A stretch of DNA of 64,000 nt, from positions 124,001 to 188,000 of the forward strand of contig NZ_BILY01000008.1 of NCBI RefSeq assembly GCF_004000805.1. The letters are read 5' to 3'. Positions 7,766 through 15,928 of this stretch are shown here, in pieces. This DNA comes from Paenibacillus glycanilyticus NBRC 16618 (GTDB lineage: Bacteria; Bacillota; Bacilli; Paenibacillales; Paenibacillaceae). Below the pieces are notes generated by a model, which saw only the letters and a program-made list of their open reading frames with translations, searched no databases and was not told where the DNA came from. Both the position numbers and the translations under genes were made by a program. Every line of letters begins with the position of its first letter. Position 1 is the stretch's first letter.

Positions 7766-9820
7766 TTAGTCGAGCTGTTCCCCTTGAAAAATTTGATCCT
7801 TCAGCAGTTGGACACGCATCCGTTCAAAGGTCGGATTCGTCCAGAAATCATCCCGTCCGGCAAGCTCCGCCGCATCGTCGCGGGCAAGCTCCAGCATCTC
7901 GTAATCCGCTGCCATATCCGCGATCTTGAACTCCGGCAGGCCGCTTTGCTTCGTCCCGAAGAAATCCCCCGGTCCCCGCAGCTCCAGATCCCGGCGAGAC
8001 ACCTCAAAGCCGTCGTTGGTCTCCGTCATCACCTTCATCCGCTCGCGTCCGTTCTCCGACTTCGGATCCGCCACGAGCACGCAGAACGACTGATGCTCCC
8101 CGCGCCCGACGCGCCCGCGCAGCTGATGCAGCTGGGAAAGCCCGAACCGCTCCGCGTCCATGATAATGATAAGCGTGGCGTTCGGAACGTCGACGCCAAC
8201 CTCAACAACCGTTGTGGCAACCAGCAGCTGCGTCTCGTTGGCGCCAAACGCGCGCATCACCTCTTCCTTCTCGGAAGCCGACAGCCGGCCATGCAGGAGC
8301 CCCACCTTCAAATCCGGGAAAGCCTGCTGCATTTGCACGTACAAATCAATCGCATTTTGCACATCCAACTTGTCCGACTCCTCGATCAGCGGACAGATGA
8401 CGTACGCCTGGCGTCCCTCTCCAACCTCGCGCCGGATAAAACCAAGAACGCGGTCCATCATGTCATGCTTCACCCAATACGTCTTAATGGCTTTACGGCC
8501 GTGCGGACGCTCCTTGATCGTGGACACATCCATATCCCCGAACGCCGTAATGGCCAGCGTTCTCGGGATTGGAGTGGCCGTCATCGTCAGCACGTCGGGA
8601 TTCAGCCCTTTGCGGCGCAAAATACTCCGCTGGTTCACCCCGAAGCGGTGCTGCTCGTCCACCACAACTAGCCCCAGGCTGCGGAAAAAGACATCGTCCT
8701 GAATAAGCGCATGCGTGCCGACAAGAATATCGATCATGCCCATCTGCAGCCCGGCAAGCACATCGCGGCGCTTCTTCTCCGTCAAGCTGCCCGTCAGGAG
8801 AGCGACCTCTATGCCCGTGTCCGCAAACAGCTTCTGCAGCGAGCGCAAATGCTGCTCGGCCAGAATCTCCGTCGGCACCATTAGAGCCCCCTGATGGCCG
8901 GCTTTGATCGTGCAATACAGCGCAATAGCCGCAACGACCGTTTTGCCGGATCCGACATCCCCTTGCAGCAGGCGGTTCATCGCCGCCGGTTGGCGCATAT
9001 CCGACATAATCTCGTTAACAACCTTCTTCTGGCCGTCCGTCAGCTCGAAAGGAAGCGTAGCCGCAAAGTTGCGGATCGTCTCCCCGTTCACCTGATGAAC
9101 AATGCCGTCCCCGCGTTTCCGCGTTAAAGAACGGTAAGCCTGCAGCTTCAGTTGAAAAAGAAACAGCTCCTCATAGACCATCCGCCGGCGGGCTTCGAGA
9201 CCTTCCTTAACCTCTCCCGGATCGTGGATCCGCTGCACGGCATCCCGCCTTGCCATAAGCCCGTGGCGCTCGACAAGCTCATGCGGCAGCACCTCCTCAA
9301 TCATGGAGCCGTACTGAAGGAGTGCCTGCTTGATCGTCTTGCGCATCCAGGCCTGCGTAATCCCTCCGCCCACGGAATAAACCGGCTGAAGCGTGCCCGA
9401 CTTCACCATGCCGGCAGACTTGTCCGCAAATTCGGATTCCGACACGGTCATTTGCAGGCGCTGCTGCTCCCATTTGCCCGTCAGCATAATTTCTCTGCCC
9501 GGCGTCAGCTGATTTTGCAGAAAATGACGGTTAAACCAGACAGCCGTCACCAGCATATGGTTAACCTCGATTTTGCAAGTCAGGCGCGATTTGTTTTTGC
9601 CGTACCGCTGCAAAATCCCGTTTCCGCGAATCGTTCCCTGCACGGTCACCTTCTCGCCGTCTTTGATCTCGGCAAGCTCCCGGATGCGGTAATCTTCGTA
9701 TCGAAATGGAAAATAATCCAGCAAATCGGCGACTGTCTGAACGCCAAAGGCGTGAAGCTCTTCTTCCTTCGGAGCGCTCACGCCTTTAATTTGCCGGACC
9801 GAATACTGTTCCAGCGTCAT
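7766..9820 (-). CDS. recG: ATP-dependent DNA helicase RecG
   Basis: A 684-residue RecG, full length. RecG remodels stalled replication forks and Holliday junctions. It has the N-terminal wedge/OB-fold domain (about 60–150), Walker A GDVGSGKT (about 285), DEQHRFG in place of a DEAD box, the TATPIPRT motif III, and the C-terminal helicase motif VI QLRGRVGRG followed by the RecG-specific tail. It is preceded by degV and fakA on the same strand, as in Paenibacillus-type gene order; B. subtilis has sdaAB–sdaAA here. Confidence 0.98.
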   Translation of the reverse strand: MTLEQYSVRQIKGVSAPKEEELHAFGVQTVADLLDYFPFRYEDYRIRELAEIKDGEKVTVQGTIRGNGILQRYGKNKSRLTCKIEVNHMLVTAVWFNRHFLQNQLTPGREIMLTGKWEQQRLQMTVSESEFADKSAGMVKSGTLQPVYSVGGGITQAWMRKTIKQALLQYGSMIEEVLPHELVERHGLMARRDAVQRIHDPGEVKEGLEARRRMVYEELFLFQLKLQAYRSLTRKRGDGIVHQVNGETIRNFAATLPFELTDGQKKVVNEIMSDMRQPAAMNRLLQGDVGSGKTVVAAIALYCTIKAGHQGALMVPTEILAEQHLRSLQKLFADTGIEVALLTGSLTEKKRRDVLAGLQMGMIDILVGTHALIQDDVFFRSLGLVVVDEQHRFGVNQRSILRRKGLNPDVLTMTATPIPRTLAITAFGDMDVSTIKERPHGRKAIKTYWVKHDMMDRVLGFIRREVGEGRQAYVICPLIEESDKLDVQNAIDLYVQMQQAFPDLKVGLLHGRLSASEKEEVMRAFGANETQLLVATTVVEVGVDVPNATLIIIMDAERFGLSQLHQLRGRVGRGEHQSFCVLVADPKSENGRERMKVMTETNDGFEVSRRDLELRGPGDFFGTKQSGLPEFKIADMAADYEMLELARDDAAELAGRDDFWTNPTFERMRVQLLKDQIFQGEQLD

Positions 9821-9831
9821 TGTTCTCTACC

Positions 9832-10686
9832 TCACACTCTGCGCATGAACACAGCCATCGTGCCGGGACCCACATGGGTTCCGATTACGGCACCGACGGT
9901 TGCGTATTCAACCCCTTGAACATTGAAGCGGGCTTTAATCAGCTCGAGGAATTCCAGAGCAGCTTCCTTATTCGTGTTCCAGGCGATTGTTACAATAACC
10001 GGATCCTGGCCGCAGGCATCGCCAAGCATATCCATAATCCGCGCCATTGCTTTTTTCGTACCGCGCATTTTATCTACGGCATACACGTAGCCTTCTTTGT
10101 CGAGCGACAGGATCGGCTTAATATTAAGAATAGATCCGATAAGAGCCGAAGCTTTGCCGATCCGTCCTCCTCTTTGCAAATATTCAAGCGTATCCACGAG
10201 AAAATACAGCTGCGTTTCCCGCTTCATCCGCTCGATTTCGGTCATAATCGCTTCTTTCGAAGCCCCTTCCCTGGCCATTTTGGCTGCTGCTACAACGCGC
10301 ATGCCATAGGCGTAAGAAGCTGTTTTCGAATCGATAACCGTAATATCCGGGTCTCCGTCAATCATCGAGCTAGCGATAACGGCCGACTGGTAAGTTCCGC
10401 TGACCGCGCCCGACAAATGAATCGAAATAATCGTCGCCCCGGGATCCTCCCGCAATATGCGTTCGTATACCTCTTGATACTCCATCGGCGATGGCTGGGA
10501 CGAAGTAGGCATTGCCGGCGATGCCGCTACCTTCTCGAAAAACTGCTCCGTATCAATCGTAACGGCATCATAGTAAGTCTCTTCCCCGAACAGAATTTTC
10601 AGCGGAACCATCTCAATGCCAAGCTCTTGCCTCAGCGCGAGTGGAATGTCCGATGCGCTGTCGGTCACGATGCGTATATTCCCCAT
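9832..10686 (-). CDS. DegV family fatty-acid-binding protein (FakB type)
   Basis: A 284-residue DegV protein. Family members bind a fatty acid and present it to the kinase FakA, giving acyl-phosphate for phospholipid synthesis. Visible hallmarks are the start IRIVTDSASDIP, the TSQPSP loop (about 60–65), the ISIHLSGAVSGTYQSA segment (about 87–100), and the late R.GGRIGK. GGGAGGGG precedes the ATG. It lies just downstream of the fakA-like gene, so the pair probably forms one functional FakA/FakB unit. Confidence 0.92.
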   Translation of the reverse strand: MGNIRIVTDSASDIPLALRQELGIEMVPLKILFGEETYYDAVTIDTEQFFEKVAASPAMPTSSQPSPMEYQEVYERILREDPGATIISIHLSGAVSGTYQSAVIASSMIDGDPDITVIDSKTASYAYGMRVVAAAKMAREGASKEAIMTEIERMKRETQLYFLVDTLEYLQRGGRIGKASALIGSILNIKPILSLDKEGYVYAVDKMRGTKKAMARIMDMLGDACGQDPVIVTIAWNTNKEAALEFLELIKARFNVQGVEYATVGAVIGTHVGPGTMAVFMRRV

Positions 10687-10710
10687 ACGTCCCCTCCCAA
10701 CTTATTATGG

Positions 10711-12525
10711 CTATTCCATAGCGAACAAATATGGATATAAAGGCTGGCCGCCGGCATGAACCTCAAGCTCAACATCCGGGTATGCCTCCTCGATCCATTC
10801 GCATAGTTCGGCTGTATCGGATTCCTTCGCATCCTCGCCGGTCAGGATCGTCAGAAGCTCGCCGCCCTCTTCGGCCATCGCCGCCATCAGCAGCTGGCAA
10901 GCCTCAAGCAGGGTTGGCTTGGAGGAGACAATCGTCTTCTCTTTAATCCCCATATAGTCGCCTTCTTGGATGTCTACGCCGTCAATCGACGTATTCCGTA
11001 CGGCCTGCGTCACTTGGCCGGATACGACCTGCTCCGCCGCGCTCTTCATCCATGCCGCGTTGCGCTCCGCCGATTCCTCTTCCTTGAAGGCAAGAATCGC
11101 GGCCAGGCCCTGCGGAATCGTTTTTGTCGGAATAACCGTTACCTGGCGTCCGCTCAGCTCCGCGGCTTGCTCTGCCGCGAGAATAATGTTGCTGTTGTTA
11201 GGCAGCAGGTAAATATGCTCCGCCGGCAGCGATTCAATCGCGTTCACGAAATCCTCGGTGCTCGGATTCATTGTTTGTCCCCCGGACAATACGATATCCA
11301 CCTCGTTGCCGAGGAAAATGTTGGCGATGCCTTCGCCAAGCGCAACCGCAACGATGCCAAATGGCGCAAGCTCATGCAGCTTCTCAGGCGCGACCACCTG
11401 CGCAGCCGGTCCTGCCAGCAGCTCCGTCGACGAAATGTCGCCGGTCAGCGCGTACTCGGGTACCGGTGCAAAAGGCTCAGCCGCCGCTTCATGCTCAAGC
11501 AGGTCGCGGTGCTGTTCCCGCATATTCAGAATATGGAAGTCCGTCAGCTCGCCGTAAGCCATGGCAAGATTCAATACATCTCCAGGCTTGCGGGAATGGA
11601 CATGCACTTTGATAATATCGTCGTCGGCAATAACGAGAATCGAATCGCCGTCTTTTTCAAGCGCCTTCTTGAAAGCGTATTCATTAAAAAACGCTGCAGG
11701 TTTCCCGCTGATTTTGCGATTAATAAAGAATTCCATATCGTACAGGAACTCGATATCCTCTGTCGCCAGCTTCGATTGCGCGGATGCCGGCACGGACGGT
11801 TTTAGGGCGGCCGACGGTCTGTTCGCCGCAGCCGGTTGCGCCGCAGCCACTTCTTCCGGTGCTGCCGCTTCGGACGGGAATGCGAATACCTTCTCCTGAA
11901 TGGTACCGCTATGCGTCAAATACTGAACAAAGCCCTCGTAAATAAAGACGAGACCTTGTCCGCCGGAATCAACGACGCCAACCTGCTTCAATACCGGCAG
12001 CAGATCCGGCGTGCGCTGAAGCGCTTCATTTGCCTTCGCATGAATCTCTTGCATCAGTTCAACGACATCACTCGTTCTGCGGGCATACTGAACGGCATGC
12101 TTGGCCGCTTCTCTTGCTACCGTAAGAATCGTTCCTTCGACTGGCTTCACGACTGCTTTGTAAGCCATATCGACGCCGTTTTGGAAGGCGGCGGCAATCT
12201 GCAAAGTCCCGGCCTCTTCCAGATTGGAGAGCGATTTGGCAAAGCCGCGGAATAACTGGGACAAAATAACCCCCGAGTTGCCCCTCGCCCCCATCAGAAG
12301 TCCTTTGGACAATGCTTCAGCTGCCTTTCCCAAATGGTCGGATGGCTTGTTCCGCAGTTCACGAACCCCCGAGACAATCGTTAGATTCATGTTCGTACCC
12401 GTATCTCCGTCTGGCACCGGAAACACATTTAATGCATTAACCCGGTCTACATTTCTTTCTAAATATTCCGCACCGAGCAGTGCCATGGCGGTAAAATCAG
12501 ATCCGTTAATGGAGCGCTTACTCAA
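10711..12525 (-). CDS. fakA: Fatty acid kinase catalytic subunit FakA (YloV, DAK2 domain)
   Basis: About 604 residues. The N-terminal DAK2/DhaL-like ATP-binding domain (residues 1–200) shows NVFPVPDGDTGTNM and the GARGNSGVILSQ loop. A middle domain and a C-terminal DegV-like domain follow. It phosphorylates fatty acids delivered by DegV/FakB proteins. There is a low-complexity Ala/Pro insert around residues 225–255. Two TTG codons compete; the one at 12525 has AAGGGG eight bases upstream and gives the family N-terminus. It follows yloU on the same strand, the conserved order. Confidence 0.93.
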   Translation of the reverse strand: MSKRSINGSDFTAMALLGAEYLERNVDRVNALNVFPVPDGDTGTNMNLTIVSGVRELRNKPSDHLGKAAEALSKGLLMGARGNSGVILSQLFRGFAKSLSNLEEAGTLQIAAAFQNGVDMAYKAVVKPVEGTILTVAREAAKHAVQYARRTSDVVELMQEIHAKANEALQRTPDLLPVLKQVGVVDSGGQGLVFIYEGFVQYLTHSGTIQEKVFAFPSEAAAPEEVAAAQPAAANRPSAALKPSVPASAQSKLATEDIEFLYDMEFFINRKISGKPAAFFNEYAFKKALEKDGDSILVIADDDIIKVHVHSRKPGDVLNLAMAYGELTDFHILNMREQHRDLLEHEAAAEPFAPVPEYALTGDISSTELLAGPAAQVVAPEKLHELAPFGIVAVALGEGIANIFLGNEVDIVLSGGQTMNPSTEDFVNAIESLPAEHIYLLPNNSNIILAAEQAAELSGRQVTVIPTKTIPQGLAAILAFKEEESAERNAAWMKSAAEQVVSGQVTQAVRNTSIDGVDIQEGDYMGIKEKTIVSSKPTLLEACQLLMAAMAEEGGELLTILTGEDAKESDTAELCEWIEEAYPDVELEVHAGGQPLYPYLFAME

Positions 12526-12582
12526 CGACAATTCCCCTTCCTAAAAGAATTGCAAAAGCAATTCTAACTTCGTAAGCATTGA

Positions 12583-12942
12583 CTACGTAGATACCCTTAC
12601 GTCTTGAACAAATATATGGACCTGGTCCACTTGAAGACCAATTACATCATTGAGGACGTATTTTACCTTGTTCTGTATATTATGCGCGACTTCGGAAATT
12701 TTCGTGCCGTAGCTTACGATAATATGCAATTCAATATGAAGCTGTTCATTCTCCCGGCGTACCTCGACGCCCTTCGACATGTTCTCTCTGCCGAGCAGCT
12801 CGGCGATGCCATCCTTAAGCTGTTTGCGGGAAGCCATCCCGACAAGCCCATAACAATCCATGGCTGCAGAGCCTGCAATCACTGCAATGCAGTCATCATT
12901 CACAATTATCTGTCCAAGCTCGTTCTTAATCTGCAGTGGTAT
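12583..12942 (-). CDS. yloU: Asp23/Gls24-family protein YloU, apparently with an ATA start
   Basis: An Asp23/Gls24 envelope-stress family protein, the conserved upstream neighbour of fakA. The annotated-looking GTG start at 12903 gives 106 residues but has no ribosome binding site and removes the first beta-strand of the family. The in-frame sequence upstream reads (I)PLQIKNELGQIIVNDDCIAVIAG, which restores that strand. AAGGAG lies nine bases before an ATA codon at 12942–12940, exactly where an ATG would be expected. No ATG, GTG or TTG occurs between that site and the upstream stop. The gene is certain; the ATA start is an inference. Confidence 0.85.
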   Translation of the reverse strand: MPLQIKNELGQIIVNDDCIAVIAGSAAMDCYGLVGMASRKQLKDGIAELLGRENMSKGVEVRRENEQLHIELHIIVSYGTKISEVAHNIQNKVKYVLNDVIGLQVDQVHIFVQDVRVST

Positions 12943-13244
12943 GGGAATACACTCCTTTACCGTAAATAATATGGACTAAGGATTATTGTACTATAAACCG
13001 CTTGATTATAGAAGGGCGCAAGGCAAAAACGATGACAAAATCCATCATTTCATGTACATTTAAGTTGCTGATACACAACAATTGTGATACGATAGTCAAG
13101 TATGTTTATGTGCAGGCTTGACCCAGGTATTTTTTAATACAGCTTGTGCTAACAATGCAGCTAATGGCTCAAAAAGCAAACTCTAAGCGCATGCTTGCAG
13201 GAAAGCCCCGCTTTCTTGCGGCACAACCTTAAGGAGGTGTACTC
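12943..13244. other. Divergent intergenic region between yloU and rpmB
   Basis: About 300 bases separate the two divergent starts. It contains the yloU ribosome binding site, the likely rpmB promoter (13065–13093) and a roughly 150-base rpmB leader. The leader includes a GC-rich stretch just before the start (AAAGCCCCGC…GCGGC). No gene or known riboswitch was recognised. Confidence 0.6.
13065..13093 (+). promoter_or_regulatory. Likely promoter of rpmB
   Basis: TTGCTG (13065–13070) and TACGAT (13088–13093) are separated by 17 bases, a reasonable vegetative sigma factor promoter. It lies about 150 bases before rpmB. Confidence 0.5.
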
Positions 13245-13433
13245 ATGTCCCGCAAATGTTTCATTACTGGTAAATCGCCTGGTACAGGCAACCATGTATC
13301 CCACGCAAACAACAAAAACCGTCGTTCTTGGGGTGTAAACGTGCAAAAGGTTCGCATCTTGGTAGACGGCAAACCGAAACGCGTTTATGTCAGCACACGT
13401 GCACTGAAATCCGGCAAAGTAACTCGCGTTTAA
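13245..13433 (+). CDS. rpmB: 50S ribosomal protein L28
   Basis: A 62-residue L28 with the typical RKCFITGK N-terminus, the [14 protein letters not shown] centre and a [11 protein letters not shown] end. It has a single cysteine and so is the non-zinc form. AAGGAGGTG lies before the ATG. As in B. subtilis, it is transcribed opposite to yloU and spoVM. A perfect hairpin terminator follows at 13562. Confidence 0.98.
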   Translation: MSRKCFITGKSPGTGNHVSHANNKNRRSWGVNVQKVRILVDGKPKRVYVSTRALKSGKVTRV

Positions 13434-13561
13434 TTGACGGATTCCAACCGAGCGGTCTAGCGCAAACGGCTGACGCCGTCATTCTGGCGGCGCAGCAAAC
13501 GTTTCGCTATGAAATATAAGCGTCGTATACTTGTTTATACTTTCTTATATTTAGACAAAAA

Positions 13562-13584
13562 GCACCTGAGCTCAGGTGCTTTTT
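13562..13584. terminator. rpmB terminator, possibly bidirectional
   Basis: GCACCTGAG and CTCAGGTGC form a perfect 9-bp stem with AAAAA before and TTTTT after, so it could stop transcription from either side. Confidence 0.88.
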
Positions 13585-13599
13585 CTTTGTTCATTTCTC

Positions 13600-13800
13600 C
13601 GGAATGCGACCCGCCCTCTGACACGGAAATAGTGGAGCCGTTTCACTCTCCGGATCGGAACGCCTACCGCCGGCACTAAATGGCGGACCGTTCTGCCTTG
13701 AATTCTAAGGATCATAAGTTCACCTTTATAATCTCGCTTAGAATTCTACGGATCGGAACGCGTGTTGCTGCTTATAGACTGCAAAACCGTTCCGCCTTGC
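13600..13800. repeat. Diverged ~99-bp tandem duplication in intergenic DNA
   Basis: The 400-base gap between rpmB and spoVM contains a noncoding repeat. CGGATCGGAACGC occurs at 13651 and 13749, and ACCGTTC/TCGCCTTG-type words at 13687 and 13786, so two units are offset by about 98–99 bases. GAATTCTA[A/C]GGATC is a further repeated word at 13700 and 13741. No coding frame was seen. Confidence 0.65.
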
Positions 13801-13831
13801 CCACGATCGTTCGTTAAGCCGTGCATCGGAC

Positions 13832-13912
13832 CTAATTTTTTTGGAAGGTATTCAATATTGCTTTTACGAATCCGCCCAGAAATTTCGGCAGTTTGATCGT
13901 GTAAAATTTCAT
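13832..13912 (-). CDS. spoVM: Stage V sporulation protein M
   Basis: A 26-residue amphipathic peptide beginning MKFYTIKLPKFLGG, close to B. subtilis SpoVM throughout. SpoVM recognises the convex forespore membrane and anchors the SpoIVA coat platform. Pro9, which kinks the helix in the B. subtilis protein, is present. GAGGAGGG lies seven bases before the ATG at 13912. It falls between the rpe region and rpmB, exactly the B. subtilis location. It is easily missed by gene finders because of its size. Confidence 0.95.
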   Translation of the reverse strand: MKFYTIKLPKFLGGFVKAILNTFQKN

Positions 13913-14055
13913 GCCCATCCCTCCTCAGACACGCTCATCGAAATTGGATGTGTACCAATAATGAAAACGCAAAAATGGCTACACGAACCTTCGTTCATGT
14001 AACCATCCTATGCGATGCTAAGCTGTCCTATTCCAAAGCGCCGGCTAGTATTCTA

Positions 14056-14346
14056 TTAGCCTGCCGGCATCGGATTATCCCGCATATAAACCACGATTGC
14101 GATGACAAGAGCCGTAGCGAAATAAACGATTATTGCGGAAACGATAAAGGAAATCCGCGGTCCCCAGGTAGAGAAGCGCTTAAAGCATTTAATGGCGATA
14201 AAAAGAGCCACCAGGGAGAATACGTACTTGATAGGCGAGCTGATGGCCGTAAAAAGCCCTAGCAGAACGCCTGCTGTTATCGCGTAAAAAGCGATCCAGA
14301 ACAGTTTCTTCCAAATACTTTCCTCTAACTCGAAATCTTCATCCAC
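14056..14346 (-). CDS. Small three-helix membrane protein, unknown function
   Basis: A 96-residue protein with an acidic N-terminus and three hydrophobic stretches (about 15–35, 38–53 and 65–88). I recognise no family. The start is a GTG at 14346, five bases past the rpe stop, with only a weak ribosome binding site, so expression probably depends on rpe translation. It occupies the slot held by thiN in B. subtilis, between rpe and spoVM. Confidence 0.65.
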   Translation of the reverse strand: MDEDFELEESIWKKLFWIAFYAITAGVLLGLFTAISSPIKYVFSLVALFIAIKCFKRFSTWGPRISFIVSAIIVYFATALVIAIVVYMRDNPMPAG

Positions 14347-14351
14347 ACTCG

Positions 14352-14996
14352 TTACCGAAGCGCAGCAATCGCGGCCGCGCGATCCCTTTCCCCGAATACG
14401 GCGTTGCCTGCTACAAGCACGTTCGCACCGGCTTCTACAACCTGCTTGGCAGTAACGCTGTTAATACCGCCGTCCACTTGCACGTGAACATGGCCGAGGC
14501 CTCGTTCGTTAAGCGTTTTGCGAAGCTGGCGAAGTTTATTGAGCGATTCCTCGATAAAGGCCTGTCCCCCAAAACCAGGGTTAACCGTCATAATGAGGAT
14601 CAGGTCAACATCCCCCAGAATATGTTCCAGAACCGACAAAGGCGTGCTTGGATTAAGCGCAACGCCGGCAGGCAGACCCAAATCCTTAATCTGCTGGATT
14701 GTGCGGTGCAGGTGCACCGTTGCTTCGGCATGAACCGTAATCCGGTCAGCTCCCGCCGCTGCATAGCTCGGAATCGACAGCTCCGGGCGTTCGATCATCA
14801 GGTGCACGTCAAAAGGAAGCTTTGTAGCCGGACGTACGGCCGCGATAACCGGAGGACCGAAGGTTAGGTTCGGTACGAAATGACCGTCCATAACATCGAC
14901 GTGAATCCAATCCGCTCCGGCCTCTTCGGCTGCTTTGATCTCTTCTCCAAGCCGCGCGAAATCCGCCGACAGGATAGATGGTGCGATAATTGCCAT
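14352..14996 (-). CDS. rpe: Ribulose-phosphate 3-epimerase
   Basis: A 214-residue TIM-barrel enzyme of the pentose phosphate pathway interconverting ribulose-5-phosphate and xylulose-5-phosphate. Conserved motifs are [33 protein letters not shown] with metal-binding His and Asp, [16 protein letters not shown] near residue 140 and VDGGI near 175. GGAGG precedes the ATG. It lies five bases past rsgA, in the conserved order. Confidence 0.98.
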   Translation of the reverse strand: MAIIAPSILSADFARLGEEIKAAEEAGADWIHVDVMDGHFVPNLTFGPPVIAAVRPATKLPFDVHLMIERPELSIPSYAAAGADRITVHAEATVHLHRTIQQIKDLGLPAGVALNPSTPLSVLEHILGDVDLILIMTVNPGFGGQAFIEESLNKLRQLRKTLNERGLGHVHVQVDGGINSVTAKQVVEAGANVLVAGNAVFGERDRAAAIAALR

Positions 14997-15001
14997 ATGG
15001 T

Positions 15002-15928
15002 TTAGTACCTCCGCTTTCTCTCTTTCATTTCCGTCATAAACGTTAAATAATTCTGATGGCGGCTAGGCGCAACCGCGCCCTCCTCTACCGCCTTCAGCAC
15101 TGCGCAACCCGGCTCGTGCACGTGGGTGCACGCCCGGAATTTGCAGTCCGGCGCAAGCTCGCGCATCTCGCGGAAGCAGTACCCCAGATCCTCAATGCCA
15201 AGCTCCGTGAAATCAAGCTGGCTGAAGCCCGGCGTATCCGCCACGTAACCGCCGCCTATCTCGACGAGTTCCACGTGGCGCGTCGTATGCTTGCCCCGGC
15301 CGAGTCTGTTGCTGATCTCGTTTGTCTCAAGCTCAAGGCCCGGCACAAGAGCATTCAGCAGCGAGGATTTGCCCACGCCCGATTGGCCCGCGAAGACCGC
15401 TACATGCCCTTTAAGTCGGCCATGCAGCTCCTCAACGCCTACGCCCTGGCGCGAGCTTGTGCCGTATACTTCATAGCCAATAGCCGTGTAAATCCGGTTT
15501 ACCGCTTCGGCAGCGGCTATGGCTTCTTCCGTCTCCTCGCCGTCCTGCTCCAAGTCCTGCTTGCTCAAGCAGAGCACCGCTTCAATACCCGAATGCTCGA
15601 TGTGCACAAGGAATTTGTCAAGCAGCTGCAAATTCAAGGTAGGCTCCGTCACGGAGAAGACAAGGATAGCCAGGTCTACGTTAGCGACAGGCGGCCGGAT
15701 CAACTCGGAAGAGCGGGGCAGGAGTTCCTCTACCGTGCCCTCGCCGTTCTCCGTTAAACTGTACACCACGTCATCGCCGACTAGCGGCGTTAAGCCTCTC
15801 TTCTTGAATACGCCTCGAGCACGGCATTGCACCGTCTGCTCCGGCGATTCCGCATCATGCGGCAATACGTAGTAATAACCGCTGAGCGCCTTGACGATTC
15901 TTCCCTTGGCTTCACTAGTGCTGCTCAT
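15002..15928 (-). CDS. rsgA: Ribosome small-subunit biogenesis GTPase RsgA
   Basis: A 308-residue circularly permuted GTPase that checks maturation of the 30S subunit. It has an OB-fold N-terminus, then G-motifs in permuted order: [19 protein letters not shown] (Walker A) and DTPGF. A C-terminal zinc knuckle follows ([14 protein letters not shown]). The longer frame starts at 15970; the ATG at 15928 has GGAGG eight bases upstream and is preferred. It overlaps the end of prkC by 14 bases. Confidence 0.97.
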   Translation of the reverse strand: MSSTSEAKGRIVKALSGYYYVLPHDAESPEQTVQCRARGVFKKRGLTPLVGDDVVYSLTENGEGTVEELLPRSSELIRPPVANVDLAILVFSVTEPTLNLQLLDKFLVHIEHSGIEAVLCLSKQDLEQDGEETEEAIAAAEAVNRIYTAIGYEVYGTSSRQGVGVEELHGRLKGHVAVFAGQSGVGKSSLLNALVPGLELETNEISNRLGRGKHTTRHVELVEIGGGYVADTPGFSQLDFTELGIEDLGYCFREMRELAPDCKFRACTHVHEPGCAVLKAVEEGAVAPSRHQNYLTFMTEMKERKRRY

